From: Flavobacterium aquariorum
Lineage (GTDB): Bacteria; Bacteroidota; Bacteroidia; Flavobacteriales; Flavobacteriaceae
DNA length: 64,000 nt
NCBI RefSeq assembly: GCF_003254745.1
Contig: NZ_QKXH01000010.1
Location: forward strand, 108,461 to 172,460
Direction of reading: 5' to 3'
Shown: one piece after another, positions 39,260-47,091 of the stretch
Numbering within the stretch: position 1 is the stretch's first letter
Layout: every line of letters begins with the position of its first letter
Position numbers and translations under genes: made by a program
The notes under the pieces: model-generated
Told to the model about the DNA's origin: nothing
The model's input: only the letters and a program-made list of their open reading frames with translations
Database searches by the model: none

Positions 39260-40615
39260 TTATTCAATCAAACTTTTCACCTCATCAAAGTTCAATCCAC
39301 CATAATTTCCAGAACTCATCAATAATAAAGCTGAATTCTCAAGATTTAGGTTAAACAAATAATCTTTAAAATCTTTTGGATTAGTGTAAATAATCAAATC
39401 TTCTCTATTAAAAGCTTTGGCTATTTGCTCATAAGTCACTTCTTCTAATTGCTTAATTTTAACAGCATCTGGCGAATAGAAAACAACAGCAACATCAGCA
39501 TATTCCAATGCTCCTTCATACTCTTTCAAGAACTCGGCATTCAAACTGCTGTAAGTATGTAATTCCAAACAAGCCACAATCGTACGGTTTGGATATTGCT
39601 CTTTTACCGCTTTCGTTGTTGCAGCCACTTTACTTGGTGAATGGGCAAAATCTTTATAGGCTACTTTTGTTTTGCTTTCGGCGATTTTTTCCAATCGTTT
39701 AGATGCCCCTTTGAAACTGGCGATTGCTTCATAAAAATCGGCTTCATCGACTCCCATATTTTGACAAATCCATTTGGCTCCTGCTAAATTATTCAAGTTA
39801 TGAGCTCCAAACACTTCAATAGGCATAGGTCCTTCCGGAGTTTCCAATAAAGTTATACCATCGCTTACTGTATAATTTGGAGTGTGATAGGCTAATTTAC
39901 GTATCGGATTAGTAGCTTTTTCGGCAACACGTTTTACTTCGGAATCGTCTTCATTATAAACCAAAATCCCACCGTTTGTAATTCTATCGATAAAAACTTC
40001 AAACTGCTCCACATAAAAATCATAGGTTGGAAAAACATTGATATGATCCCAGGCAATTCCAGAAATCAAGGCAATATTTGGTTGATATAAATGAAATTTA
40101 GGTCTTCTGTCAATTGGCGAAGATAAATACTCATCTCCTTCCAAAACCATAAAATCATTTTCTTCCGTTAAATGCACCATCGTGTCAAACCCTTCCAATT
40201 GAGCTCCCACCATATAATCCACTTCGATATTATGGTAATGCATCACGTGCAAAATCATCGACGTTATGGTCGTTTTCCCGTGTGAACCACCAATAACTAC
40301 GCGCGTTTTATTTTTGGATTGCTCGTATAAAAATTCTGGGTATGAATAAATCTTAAGTCCTAATTCCTGTGCTTTCAAGAGTTCCGGATTATCAGCTTTG
40401 GCGTGCATCCCAAGGATTACGGCTTCAATATCGGCTGTGATTTTCTCTGGAAACCATCCCAACTCAGCAGGCAGAATTCCTTTTTTTTCCAATCTTGATT
40501 TTGAAGGTTCAAAAATGGCATCGTCACTTCCCGTAACTTGATATCCTTTGTTATGTAATGCCAATGCTAAGTTGTGCATTGCGCTTCCGCCAATGGCAAT
40601 GAAATGTGTTCTCAT
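39260..40615 (-). CDS. mpl: UDP-N-acetylmuramate:L-alanyl-gamma-D-glutamyl-meso-diaminopimelate ligase (Mpl-type)
   Basis: Peptidoglycan-recycling ligase that attaches recovered tripeptide to UDP-MurNAc; homologous to MurC. The 451-aa protein begins with a MurC-type nucleotide-sugar motif (FIAIGGSAMHNLALALHNKG), has the ATP P-loop VIGGSHGKTTITSMI (about residues 107-121), the central ligase domain (GDEYLSSPIDRRPKFH, GIAWDHINVFPTY) and the C-terminal domain with DFAHSPSKVAATTKA. The mixture of MurC-like and Mpl-specific features (MHAKADNPEL, FHLYQPN) supports Mpl over MurC. TPR gene upstream is in the same direction. Confidence 0.9.
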   Translation of the reverse strand: MRTHFIAIGGSAMHNLALALHNKGYQVTGSDDAIFEPSKSRLEKKGILPAELGWFPEKITADIEAVILGMHAKADNPELLKAQELGLKIYSYPEFLYEQSKNKTRVVIGGSHGKTTITSMILHVMHYHNIEVDYMVGAQLEGFDTMVHLTEENDFMVLEGDEYLSSPIDRRPKFHLYQPNIALISGIAWDHINVFPTYDFYVEQFEVFIDRITNGGILVYNEDDSEVKRVAEKATNPIRKLAYHTPNYTVSDGITLLETPEGPMPIEVFGAHNLNNLAGAKWICQNMGVDEADFYEAIASFKGASKRLEKIAESKTKVAYKDFAHSPSKVAATTKAVKEQYPNRTIVACLELHTYSSLNAEFLKEYEGALEYADVAVVFYSPDAVKIKQLEEVTYEQIAKAFNREDLIIYTNPKDFKDYLFNLNLENSALLLMSSGNYGGLNFDEVKSLIE

Positions 40616-40675
40616 TTATGTCTATTCGTTTATTCGTTACTAGGTTTAATCGAGGACAATGTTATCGAATAACCG

Positions 40676-41365
40676 TTATTTTTTATTTTTATACTCTTCC
40701 CAAACCTTATTGGCTTTATCGGGTTGTTTCATTTTATTTTTATACAAATCCGCCAATTTTTGATAGCAAACCTTGGAACCTCCTATCAAAATAGCTCTTT
40801 TATATTGCTGTTCGGCACTAGAATATCTATTAAAGTATTCCTCAATATGACCACGGGACAAATACCCGTCAACTGGCGACAATTCCCTTAATTCTCCCGA
40901 ATATTTAATGGCTTTTGCTTCACTTCCGCCAACAATTCCGGGCAATTCCAAATTCAATTCAATCAATGCCCAACGTGCTTCGATGTGTTTTGGGTCTAAG
41001 GCTATTGCTTTTTCAAAGGAAGATCTCACTTCACCAATCATCCCTAGTGCCTTAAATTTACTGACTCCCAGAGATTTCATACCTAAAGCGCCCCCATATT
41101 TATAGTAATAATTAGCTTCGTTGGGTTTTAATGTTTTCAGTTTTTTATAATAGGAAATCGCTTTGTCCCAAGACTTATTATACCCTGCAATATCTCCCAA
41201 ATACTCAATGGTTTTAAGATTTGATGGATTGTTTTTTAAGTAAATCTCCAAAATAGGCTGCGCTTGATCGAATTTTCCATCAATGAACAATTTTTCTCCT
41301 TTTTCAAAAGATTGAGAAAACAATAATATTGGAAATAACAAAAAGACGCTTGCCAGTAGTTTCAT
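40676..41365 (-). CDS. Secreted tetratricopeptide-repeat protein
   Basis: A 229-aa exported protein with a signal peptide (KLLASVFLLFPILLFSQS) and at least four TPR-like helical pairs: GEKLFIDGKFDQAQPILEIY, NLKTIEYLGDIAGYNKSWDK, YYKYGGALGMKSL and SAEQQYKRAILIGG. TPRs usually mediate protein-protein contact; the partner is unknown. It lies 60 nt upstream of mpl. Its location suggests a periplasmic role, but a link to peptidoglycan recycling is only inferred from this neighbourhood. Confidence 0.8.
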   Translation of the reverse strand: MKLLASVFLLFPILLFSQSFEKGEKLFIDGKFDQAQPILEIYLKNNPSNLKTIEYLGDIAGYNKSWDKAISYYKKLKTLKPNEANYYYKYGGALGMKSLGVSKFKALGMIGEVRSSFEKAIALDPKHIEARWALIELNLELPGIVGGSEAKAIKYSGELRELSPVDGYLSRGHIEEYFNRYSSAEQQYKRAILIGGSKVCYQKLADLYKNKMKQPDKANKVWEEYKNKK

Positions 41366-41480
41366 CCACCAAAAATAAAGAATTTTTAAAAGAATAGAAG
41401 GCTTTTAACTTAAAAAATAAAGAGTAAAATCGAATCAATATTACAGCTAAGAACTTTACACAACTTAGATTTTAATCATA

Positions 41481-41516
41481 AAAAAAGCGCAAAAGTTCCC
41501 AACTCTTGCGCTTTTT
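41481..41516 (-). terminator. Terminator after the AhpD-like gene
   Basis: AAAAAGCGCAAAAGTT and AACTCTTGCGCTTTTT pair with one bulged mismatch around a CCC loop. A/T-runs flank both sides. It ends the 41542-41982 transcript. Confidence 0.82.
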
Positions 41517-41541
41517 AATACTTACTTTTCCTAATGGACTT

Positions 41542-41982
41542 TTAATTCGCAGGCTCCAACTGTGTGCTTACTGCAATTCTATTCCAAGCATTTATGGTTA
41601 CGACAGCCATTATAATCTGTGCGATGGTATTTTTATCAAAAAACTGTTCCGCTTTTGTATACGTTTCAGCAGATAAACCGTGGTTATGAATCAAAGTAAT
41701 CTCCTCGGTAATGGCCAAAATCACTTTTTCTTCCTCAGTAAATAACGCGGTTTCACGCCAGGCATTCAGCAAAAAAATACGTTGGGGGGTTTCACCATAT
41801 TTTAACGCATCTTTGGTGTGCATATCAAGACAGAATGCGCATCCATTAATTTGGGAAGTTCTTATTTTTATTAATTCTTTATTTATTTTTGACAATTGGC
41901 TTGTTGCCAAATAACTTTCCAAAGCATACATCGCTTTATAAGCCTGAGGTTCTACTTCGTTGATATTTATTCTCTTTTCCAT
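41542..41982 (-). CDS. Carboxymuconolactone decarboxylase / AhpD-like protein
   Basis: A 146-aa helical protein of the alkylhydroperoxidase-D / carboxymuconolactone decarboxylase family. The redox motif INGCAFCLDMH places Cys48, Cys51 and His55 where AhpD proteins have the CxxC...H active site, so peroxidase-type activity is more likely than decarboxylation. The Crp/Fnr regulator gene lies 68 nt upstream on the same strand, and such a pair is often regulator and target. A short C-terminal tail (STQLEPAN) ends the protein. Confidence 0.88.
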   Translation of the reverse strand: MEKRININEVEPQAYKAMYALESYLATSQLSKINKELIKIRTSQINGCAFCLDMHTKDALKYGETPQRIFLLNAWRETALFTEEEKVILAITEEITLIHNHGLSAETYTKAEQFFDKNTIAQIIMAVVTINAWNRIAVSTQLEPAN

Positions 41983-42050
41983 TTTATTTGTTTGTTTTAA
42001 ATTAACAGTACAAATTTCAGGAATAGATAACTGAAAAAACTTAAACTGGT

Positions 42051-42626
42051 TTAAGAACGCTTTTTATTTCTGATTTCGCTTAAATATTCTGGTGTAAAAC
42101 CTAAAAAAGAAGCAATTAAATACTGTGGAATCCTTTGCACAAATTCAGGATGTCCGTTGCACAGATGATCGTAGAATTCTTCTTTGGAAAAATCATACAA
42201 GTATTTTATTCGCATTTGTGTTGCCGCGTATGCCCGTTGGTATATGAATCGAAAATAACGCTCCATTTTAGGGAATTCGGTCAGTAATTTTTCTTGTGCC
42301 TCACGGTCAATGACCAAAATCTCCGAATTCTCTACCGCCTGAATATAAAACTCTGTTGCCAATCCCCGCTCGTAGGCAAAATTATCAGTCATCCACCAGG
42401 TTTCGATTGCGAATTCCGTAGTTTGCTCCATTCCTTTTGCATTGATAAAAAATTTTCGCAGACAACCGTTTAGTACAAAATAATGAGATTTGCAAATCTG
42501 CCCTTCAACAAGTAAGTTCTCTTTCTTTTTGATCTTTTTAACCTGAAAAAAAGCTAAAATATTCGAAAGTTCCTTGTCATCTATTTCGATAAATTTTCCT
42601 AAATGATTTTTAAATATTTCAGACAT
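42051..42626 (-). CDS. Crp/Fnr family transcriptional regulator
   Basis: A 191-aa regulator with an N-terminal cyclic-nucleotide-binding-like beta barrel (about 20-115: LVEGQICKSHYFVLNGCLRK, FAIETWWMTDNFAY) and a C-terminal winged-helix part (QYLIASFLGFTPEYLSEIRN, about 165-187). The residues that bind cAMP in CRP are not conserved, so the signal may be different. This short type is common in Bacteroidota. The probable target is the AhpD-like gene just downstream, possibly with YdeI-type and others upstream. Confidence 0.88.
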   Translation of the reverse strand: MSEIFKNHLGKFIEIDDKELSNILAFFQVKKIKKKENLLVEGQICKSHYFVLNGCLRKFFINAKGMEQTTEFAIETWWMTDNFAYERGLATEFYIQAVENSEILVIDREAQEKLLTEFPKMERYFRFIYQRAYAATQMRIKYLYDFSKEEFYDHLCNGHPEFVQRIPQYLIASFLGFTPEYLSEIRNKKRS

Positions 42627-42676
42627 GCTTTTGCTACAAGGATTAAAATGGATTCTTTATTTTCTCGCCAAATATA

Positions 42677-43255
42677 CTAATCATTCAATCCTTTTCCGCC
42701 CAGAATTTGTGGTATACTTTTTTCAACTCTTGACTCTCGGGTTTTGGATTGTTTGGGTGCAGAAAAATGAAGCATATAGGCTCTTTGGCGTCCTGGAGTC
42801 AAAGCTTCGAATGCCGTTTTCAAAGTGGGTAATTCGTCCAATTTCTTTTGAAATTCTTCGGCCATAATAAATTCTTCCGTTTTTTTAAATTTTACTTCCA
42901 AACTGGCTTTTTCTACTTCAATGGCTTCATAAATATAAGTTTTTAAAATGGTTTGCATCTCCACTATTTCTTTTACATTGGTAAAGCGAATCTGTCTCGC
43001 TGCCTGCACATTCTTTGATTGCTGAATTAGAATACCATCTGCATTACTTAACAAAGCTCCTTTGAAAAACAAAAAAGCACAGTACTCTTTAAAATCGTGT
43101 ATTAAAACAATGTTCTTTCCCTGAAAAGTGTAGCAAGGAGTGCCCCATTTCAACTCTTCGGTTAGTTGACAATCCAAAGCAATCTTTCTTAATTGCTCCA
43201 ATGCTGGCTGCCATTTATTGGATTTACTAAAATAAAAATCAACTTTAGGATTCAT
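42677..43255 (-). CDS. YdeI/OmpD-associated family protein
   Basis: A 192-aa cytoplasmic protein with an N-terminal DUF1801-like domain (KWQPALEQLRKIALDCQLTE, LKWGTPCYTFQGKNIVLIHD) and a C-terminal YdeI segment ending TPGRQRAYMLHFSAPKQSKT. In enteric bacteria YdeI is linked to resistance to cationic peptides; here the function is not known. It precedes the Crp/Fnr gene on the same strand by 50 nt. Confidence 0.85.
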   Translation of the reverse strand: MNPKVDFYFSKSNKWQPALEQLRKIALDCQLTEELKWGTPCYTFQGKNIVLIHDFKEYCAFLFFKGALLSNADGILIQQSKNVQAARQIRFTNVKEIVEMQTILKTYIYEAIEVEKASLEVKFKKTEEFIMAEEFQKKLDELPTLKTAFEALTPGRQRAYMLHFSAPKQSKTRESRVEKSIPQILGGKGLND

Positions 43256-43320
43256 AAATTTTATTTATTACTTAATAAAAATTATTTTATATCAAAAGTA
43301 AAACGAGTCTGCATTTATTT

Positions 43321-44493
43321 TTACAAATAACTCAACCACCATTTTTCCTTGTTCATTTGTTTATACTTGTCGAACTTTTTACATAATGGATAAAGCAGAA
43401 GAACAATTCCAATCCAAACAGCATAAACTACCAAAAGACTAAAACCATAGCCTTTCATATTGGGTTCAAATCCTATCCAAGTTGAGAAAATAAATTTTTG
43501 CCAGCCAAAACCAGAGAGTTCAGCAAAAATCATTGCGAGTATATGAATTAAATAGAGATGCAGAATATAATAAAAAAAAGGAACTCTCCCGAAAGTGGAG
43601 AAGAAATTAACAATCTTTCCTTTGAGCTTTTCAGTGTTGGCCAAAAATAAAAATACCCCACCCAAAGTCATCAATACATACAAAAGCGATGGTGGATATT
43701 TACTTGGATTTAAAAAAGAAATCAGATCTTGGGATAACGTATCATAGTGCTTAAACGGCTTCGGGTCTCCATACAGATTGGTCAATCGTAGAAGAACGAA
43801 AACTACAATAGCGATCCCTCCAATAGAGTTGAACATTTTTTTTCGTTTATTACTGTCAAAAGATTTATCATAAAAAGCACCGAAATAATATCCTAAAGCC
43901 ATTACAGCAATCCATGGAACAAGTGGATATCCTATCAACAATTGAGTATGCTCTGAAAGCGGATAAAAAGCTTGTTCATGAATAAGGGACCACCATTCAT
44001 TCCCAGAAAAATGAACGTTGTCAAACAGGTTGTGAAAGAAAATAAGCAACAAGCTAAAAATCAAAATATAGATTCTCGGTAAATAAATTAAAGCAGCCAA
44101 AACTATCATACTAATACCTAAAGACCATATCACCAGCAAACCAAAAGTCCTGAAGTGAATATCAAAAAACCATGCAAAGCCAACAACTGTCAACTCTATA
44201 AAAACCAACCAAAGTCCCCGTTTGAATAAAAAACCCGATAATTCATTCTTTGTTTTCCTTTTGCCAACCATAAATGCAGACATTCCTGCCAAAAAACTAA
44301 ACGCAGGTGCACAGAAATGAGTTATCCATCGTGTAAAAAAGATGGGCAAATTACTTTGAATTGGGTCCGTTGGGTCAAAAAAGAAAGCCGAATAATGGAA
44401 ATAATCCCTAACATGGTCGAGTGCCATTATGACCATCACCAAACCTTTTAGTAAGTCAATGGATTCTATTCTGGTATTGTTAAGTGATGCCAT
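43321..44493 (-). CDS. DUF1624 / heparan-alpha-glucosaminide N-acetyltransferase-like membrane protein
   Basis: A 390-aa polytopic membrane protein with about ten membrane helices and the DUF1624 start signature RIESIDLLKGLVMVIMALDH plus VRDYFHY. The conserved helix-loop RWITHFCAPAFSFLAGMSAF is also seen. Relatives resemble the lysosomal HGSNAT acyltransferase fold, so it may acetylate a sugar across the membrane; the reaction is not shown by sequence. It is followed upstream by a 660-bp non-coding stretch with a repeat array. Confidence 0.83.
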   Translation of the reverse strand: MASLNNTRIESIDLLKGLVMVIMALDHVRDYFHYSAFFFDPTDPIQSNLPIFFTRWITHFCAPAFSFLAGMSAFMVGKRKTKNELSGFLFKRGLWLVFIELTVVGFAWFFDIHFRTFGLLVIWSLGISMIVLAALIYLPRIYILIFSLLLIFFHNLFDNVHFSGNEWWSLIHEQAFYPLSEHTQLLIGYPLVPWIAVMALGYYFGAFYDKSFDSNKRKKMFNSIGGIAIVVFVLLRLTNLYGDPKPFKHYDTLSQDLISFLNPSKYPPSLLYVLMTLGGVFLFLANTEKLKGKIVNFFSTFGRVPFFYYILHLYLIHILAMIFAELSGFGWQKFIFSTWIGFEPNMKGYGFSLLVVYAVWIGIVLLLYPLCKKFDKYKQMNKEKWWLSYL

Positions 44494-44791
44494 AGATTAG
44501 TTTAACAGTTAGAATTAATAAATAAAAAAACACATTTCACTACGAGACATAACATGCTTTTTACCAGAAACTTAATCCTAAATTAATCCTTATTTTCGGA
44601 TTTTCCAAAACCTCTCAAATTCTTGTTTTAGCTACCTGCGTTGTAAACGCTACAATTTGTCTTTTAACTTAAGCAAGTACTCGTCACAGACGACTACGAG
44701 GGAACGTGTACAAACGAGCGTCAGTGGAATATTACTAGATCATTTTTGTTAAAAACCGCTAACTTCGTTCCAGTTAATTATACTTGAAACA
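44494..44791. other. Non-coding stretch before the 44.8-kb repeat array
   Basis: AT-rich, without an ORF of coding quality. The only structure seen is ACTCGTC-ACA-GACGACT (44680-44696), an imperfect 7-bp hairpin next to a further ACGAG copy, and the run GCTACCTGCGTTGTAAACGC near 44632-44651. It may be remnant mobile DNA, but no transposase trace was found. Confidence 0.4.
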
Positions 44792-45011
44792 GGGCCACTA
44801 CACCCTATTATACCCCCTACACGTACCTAAAAACACCCCTTATACTCCCTTAAAGCAAGAGTATTACTCCCTAAAAATACCATTTATACCCCCATAAACA
44901 AGGAGTATCGCTGCCTAAAAAGACCAACAACACTACCATAAACTAGGAGCAATACATCTTATAAATCATACCCCTGCTACCACAAAACACCCCTATTATA
45001 CCCAAAGTTAA
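44792..45011. repeat. Degenerate 22-bp tandem repeat array (44-bp higher order)
   Basis: About ten consecutive 22-bp units can be aligned by eye starting at 44792, 44814, 44836, 44858, 44880, 44902, 44924, 44946, 44968 and 44990. The shared core is roughly TACTCCCTAAAAA at unit positions 8-20. Alternate units resemble each other more (for example 44836 with 44880, and 44858 with 44902), so the array also has a 44-bp higher-order period. No ORF spans it. Confidence 0.75.
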
Positions 45012-45113
45012 TAGTCTTGCTTACAAAATTATAACTCCTAAAAGTTTGTGCAAAACGATACAGGGATAAACTGAATCGGCCGTTTTTCATATATAAATAA
45101 CCCTAAGAACATA

Positions 45114-45141
45114 TTGGGATAACATAATGATCTTACTTTCG
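45114..45141 (+). promoter_or_regulatory. Promoter of the LpxH-like / glycosyltransferase pair
   Basis: TTG (45114-45116), 17 nt, then TACTTTCG (45134-45141), one base from the TAnnTTTG consensus; the start codon follows 12 nt later. Spacing is as expected for Bacteroidota -33/-7 promoters. Confidence 0.5.
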
Positions 45142-45153
45142 TAAAAACTAAAA

Positions 45154-45969
45154 ATGAAAAGGAAAAGAAAAATTCCACTAGTCGTTATAAGTGATGTCCA
45201 TTTAGGAACTTACGGCTGCCACGCCAAAGAATTACTACAGTATTTAAAATCAATAAACCCACAGACATTAGTTCTTAATGGCGATATTATTGATATGTGG
45301 AGTTTTACCAAAAGCTACTTCCCTGCTGCCCATATGAATGTTCTGAGACAAATAATAAAAATGTCCAATCTTGGGACACGAGTTATTTACATTACCGGAA
45401 ATCACGATGAGGCGTTACGAAAATATTCTGATTTTGTTTTAGGCAATTTCGAATTGGTTGACAAACTTACATTGGATTTAGATGGCAAAAAAGCATGGAT
45501 TTTTCATGGCGACGTCTTCGATTCTTCCACTCAGGGCTATGCCAAAATACTTGCCAAACTGGGCGGAAAAGGATATGATTTATTGATACTTATCAATAGC
45601 TTGATTAATTGGTTTTTGACTGTTTTGGGCAAAGAAAAAAGAAGCTACTCTAAAATGATCAAAGACAGTGTCAAGAAAGCGGTTTCCTTCATATCCAATT
45701 TTGAAACTACCGCAGCCGATGTCGCTATCCAAAAAAAATACAGTTACGTAGTTTGCGGACACATTCACAAACCCCAAATGAAGGAAGTAGAAAATGAACA
45801 CGGTAAAGTAATGTACCTAAACAGTGGCGATTGGATTGAAAACTTGACTGCATTGGAATACAAAAAACAAAAATGGAGCCTTTACCAGTATAAAAAAGAG
45901 CATTACAAGGATGCCGACAGCAATGAGGAAAAAGTGGTTAATGACATTGTCAATAAGATTCTTTCTTAA
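45154..45969 (+). CDS. UDP-2,3-diacylglucosamine diphosphatase-like metallophosphoesterase
   Basis: A 271-aa calcineurin-like phosphoesterase of the LpxH group, which cleaves UDP-diacylglucosamine to lipid X in lipid A synthesis. All metal-site motifs are visible: VISDVHLGTYG (about residues 10-20), LNGDIIDMW, YITGNHDE, FHGDVFD and VVCGHIHKPQ. A helical insertion at about 125-185 (KLGGKGYDLLILINSLINWF ...) fits the LpxH cap. The gene lies 44 nt before a glycosyltransferase in the same direction, forming a two-gene unit. Whether this is the essential LpxH or a paralogue acting on another lipid is not certain. Confidence 0.82.
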   Translation: MKRKRKIPLVVISDVHLGTYGCHAKELLQYLKSINPQTLVLNGDIIDMWSFTKSYFPAAHMNVLRQIIKMSNLGTRVIYITGNHDEALRKYSDFVLGNFELVDKLTLDLDGKKAWIFHGDVFDSSTQGYAKILAKLGGKGYDLLILINSLINWFLTVLGKEKRSYSKMIKDSVKKAVSFISNFETTAADVAIQKKYSYVVCGHIHKPQMKEVENEHGKVMYLNSGDWIENLTALEYKKQKWSLYQYKKEHYKDADSNEEKVVNDIVNKILS

Positions 45970-46013
45970 AATCATTATTCAAAAAAAGTTCTTTAAAATC
46001 AAAATATACAGAA

Positions 46014-47003
46014 ATGAAAATATTTTACGCCATACAGGCAACAGGCAATGGACACATAAGCAGAGCGGTGCAATTGTATCCGTATCTTCAAAAATTTGGT
46101 GAGGTTGATTTTTTCTTAAGCGGCAACAATGCCAGTCTGGACATCAATTTGCCTATAAAATTCAAAAGTGAGGGTTGTAGTTTGCATTACAGTAAATGCG
46201 GCGGTTTGGATTATTGGGACATTGCCAAAAACATTAAACCGAGACAAATCTATAAAGATGCCGATGCTTTGCCCCTGAAAAATTACGATGTGGTCATCAA
46301 TGACTTTGACTCGATTACTTCCTTGGCCTGCAAACTTCAAAAAGTACATTCGATACAATTTGGACATCAAGCCAGTTTTATATCGTCCAAAACTCCAAGA
46401 CCCGAAAAGAAAAGTATTATGGGAGAAATGATTCTAAAACATTATGCTCCCTCTCCAAAAAACATTGGATTGCATTTTGACAAATACGATGATTTTATTT
46501 ACCCTCCCATCATCAAAGATGAAATCATAAATGCAGAACCCAAAAACGCAGGACATATCACTGTTTATTTGCCTTCATTCCAAAAGGATTGCTTGGAAAA
46601 TGCATTCAACAAACTTCCGAATTTAAAATTTCACTGGTTTTTGAATGACATAAAAACCAAACACACAATTAAGAATGTTACCTATTTTCCTGTCAATCAA
46701 CAGTACTTTAATAAAAGTCTAATCAATTGCGAAGGAATCATTACCGGAGGAGGATTTGAGACGCCAGCCGAGGCTTTATATCTTGGTAAAAAAATACTCT
46801 CTATTCCTATCCGAAAACATTATGAACAAGAATGCAATGCGGCTGCTCTTAAAAAACTAGGTATCCCAGTGCTTTACGATGTTGACGATAATTTTGATCT
46901 AATAATCGAAAACTGGTTGGATTCCCCGATCAAATATCCAACGATGAAAGCCAATAATATTAAAGAAACCTTAGAGGTTTTATTTGACACTTATTATGAT
47001 TAA
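46014..47003 (+). CDS. GT28/MurG-like glycosyltransferase
   Basis: A 329-aa GT-B-type glycosyltransferase. The N-terminus has the family turn ATGNGHISRAVQLYPYL (residues 7-23), comparable to the GHxxR loop of MurG-like enzymes, and the C-terminal donor-binding half has EGIITGGGFETPAEALYLGK (about 238-257) followed by PIRKHYEQECNA, matching the conserved GGxxT/S-xxE signature. Acceptor and sugar are unknown. It is coupled to the LpxH-like gene, so a glycolipid or envelope product is plausible. Confidence 0.8.
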   Translation: MKIFYAIQATGNGHISRAVQLYPYLQKFGEVDFFLSGNNASLDINLPIKFKSEGCSLHYSKCGGLDYWDIAKNIKPRQIYKDADALPLKNYDVVINDFDSITSLACKLQKVHSIQFGHQASFISSKTPRPEKKSIMGEMILKHYAPSPKNIGLHFDKYDDFIYPPIIKDEIINAEPKNAGHITVYLPSFQKDCLENAFNKLPNLKFHWFLNDIKTKHTIKNVTYFPVNQQYFNKSLINCEGIITGGGFETPAEALYLGKKILSIPIRKHYEQECNAAALKKLGIPVLYDVDDNFDLIIENWLDSPIKYPTMKANNIKETLEVLFDTYYD

Positions 47004-47019
47004 TCTATATTATAAAAGG

Positions 47020-47058
47020 AAACCCCGTCTGTTTTTTAATAACAAGACGGGGTTTTAA
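47020..47058 (+). terminator. Terminator after the glycosyltransferase gene
   Basis: AAACCCCGTCT and AGACGGGGTTT pair over 11 bp with a 14-nt AT-rich loop; TTTT follows. Its A-rich left side could also let it end the convergent S46 peptidase gene transcript. Confidence 0.88.
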
Positions 47059-47091
47059 TTTTCAATAGCAACGGTATTCTACTCTTTTTTA

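Noticed and set aside
44494..44791. Remnant insertion sequence
   Set aside because: No transposase fragment, no terminal inverted repeats and no target duplication were seen.
44792..45011. CRISPR array
   Set aside because: Alternating units are themselves related and degenerate; there are no unique spacers.
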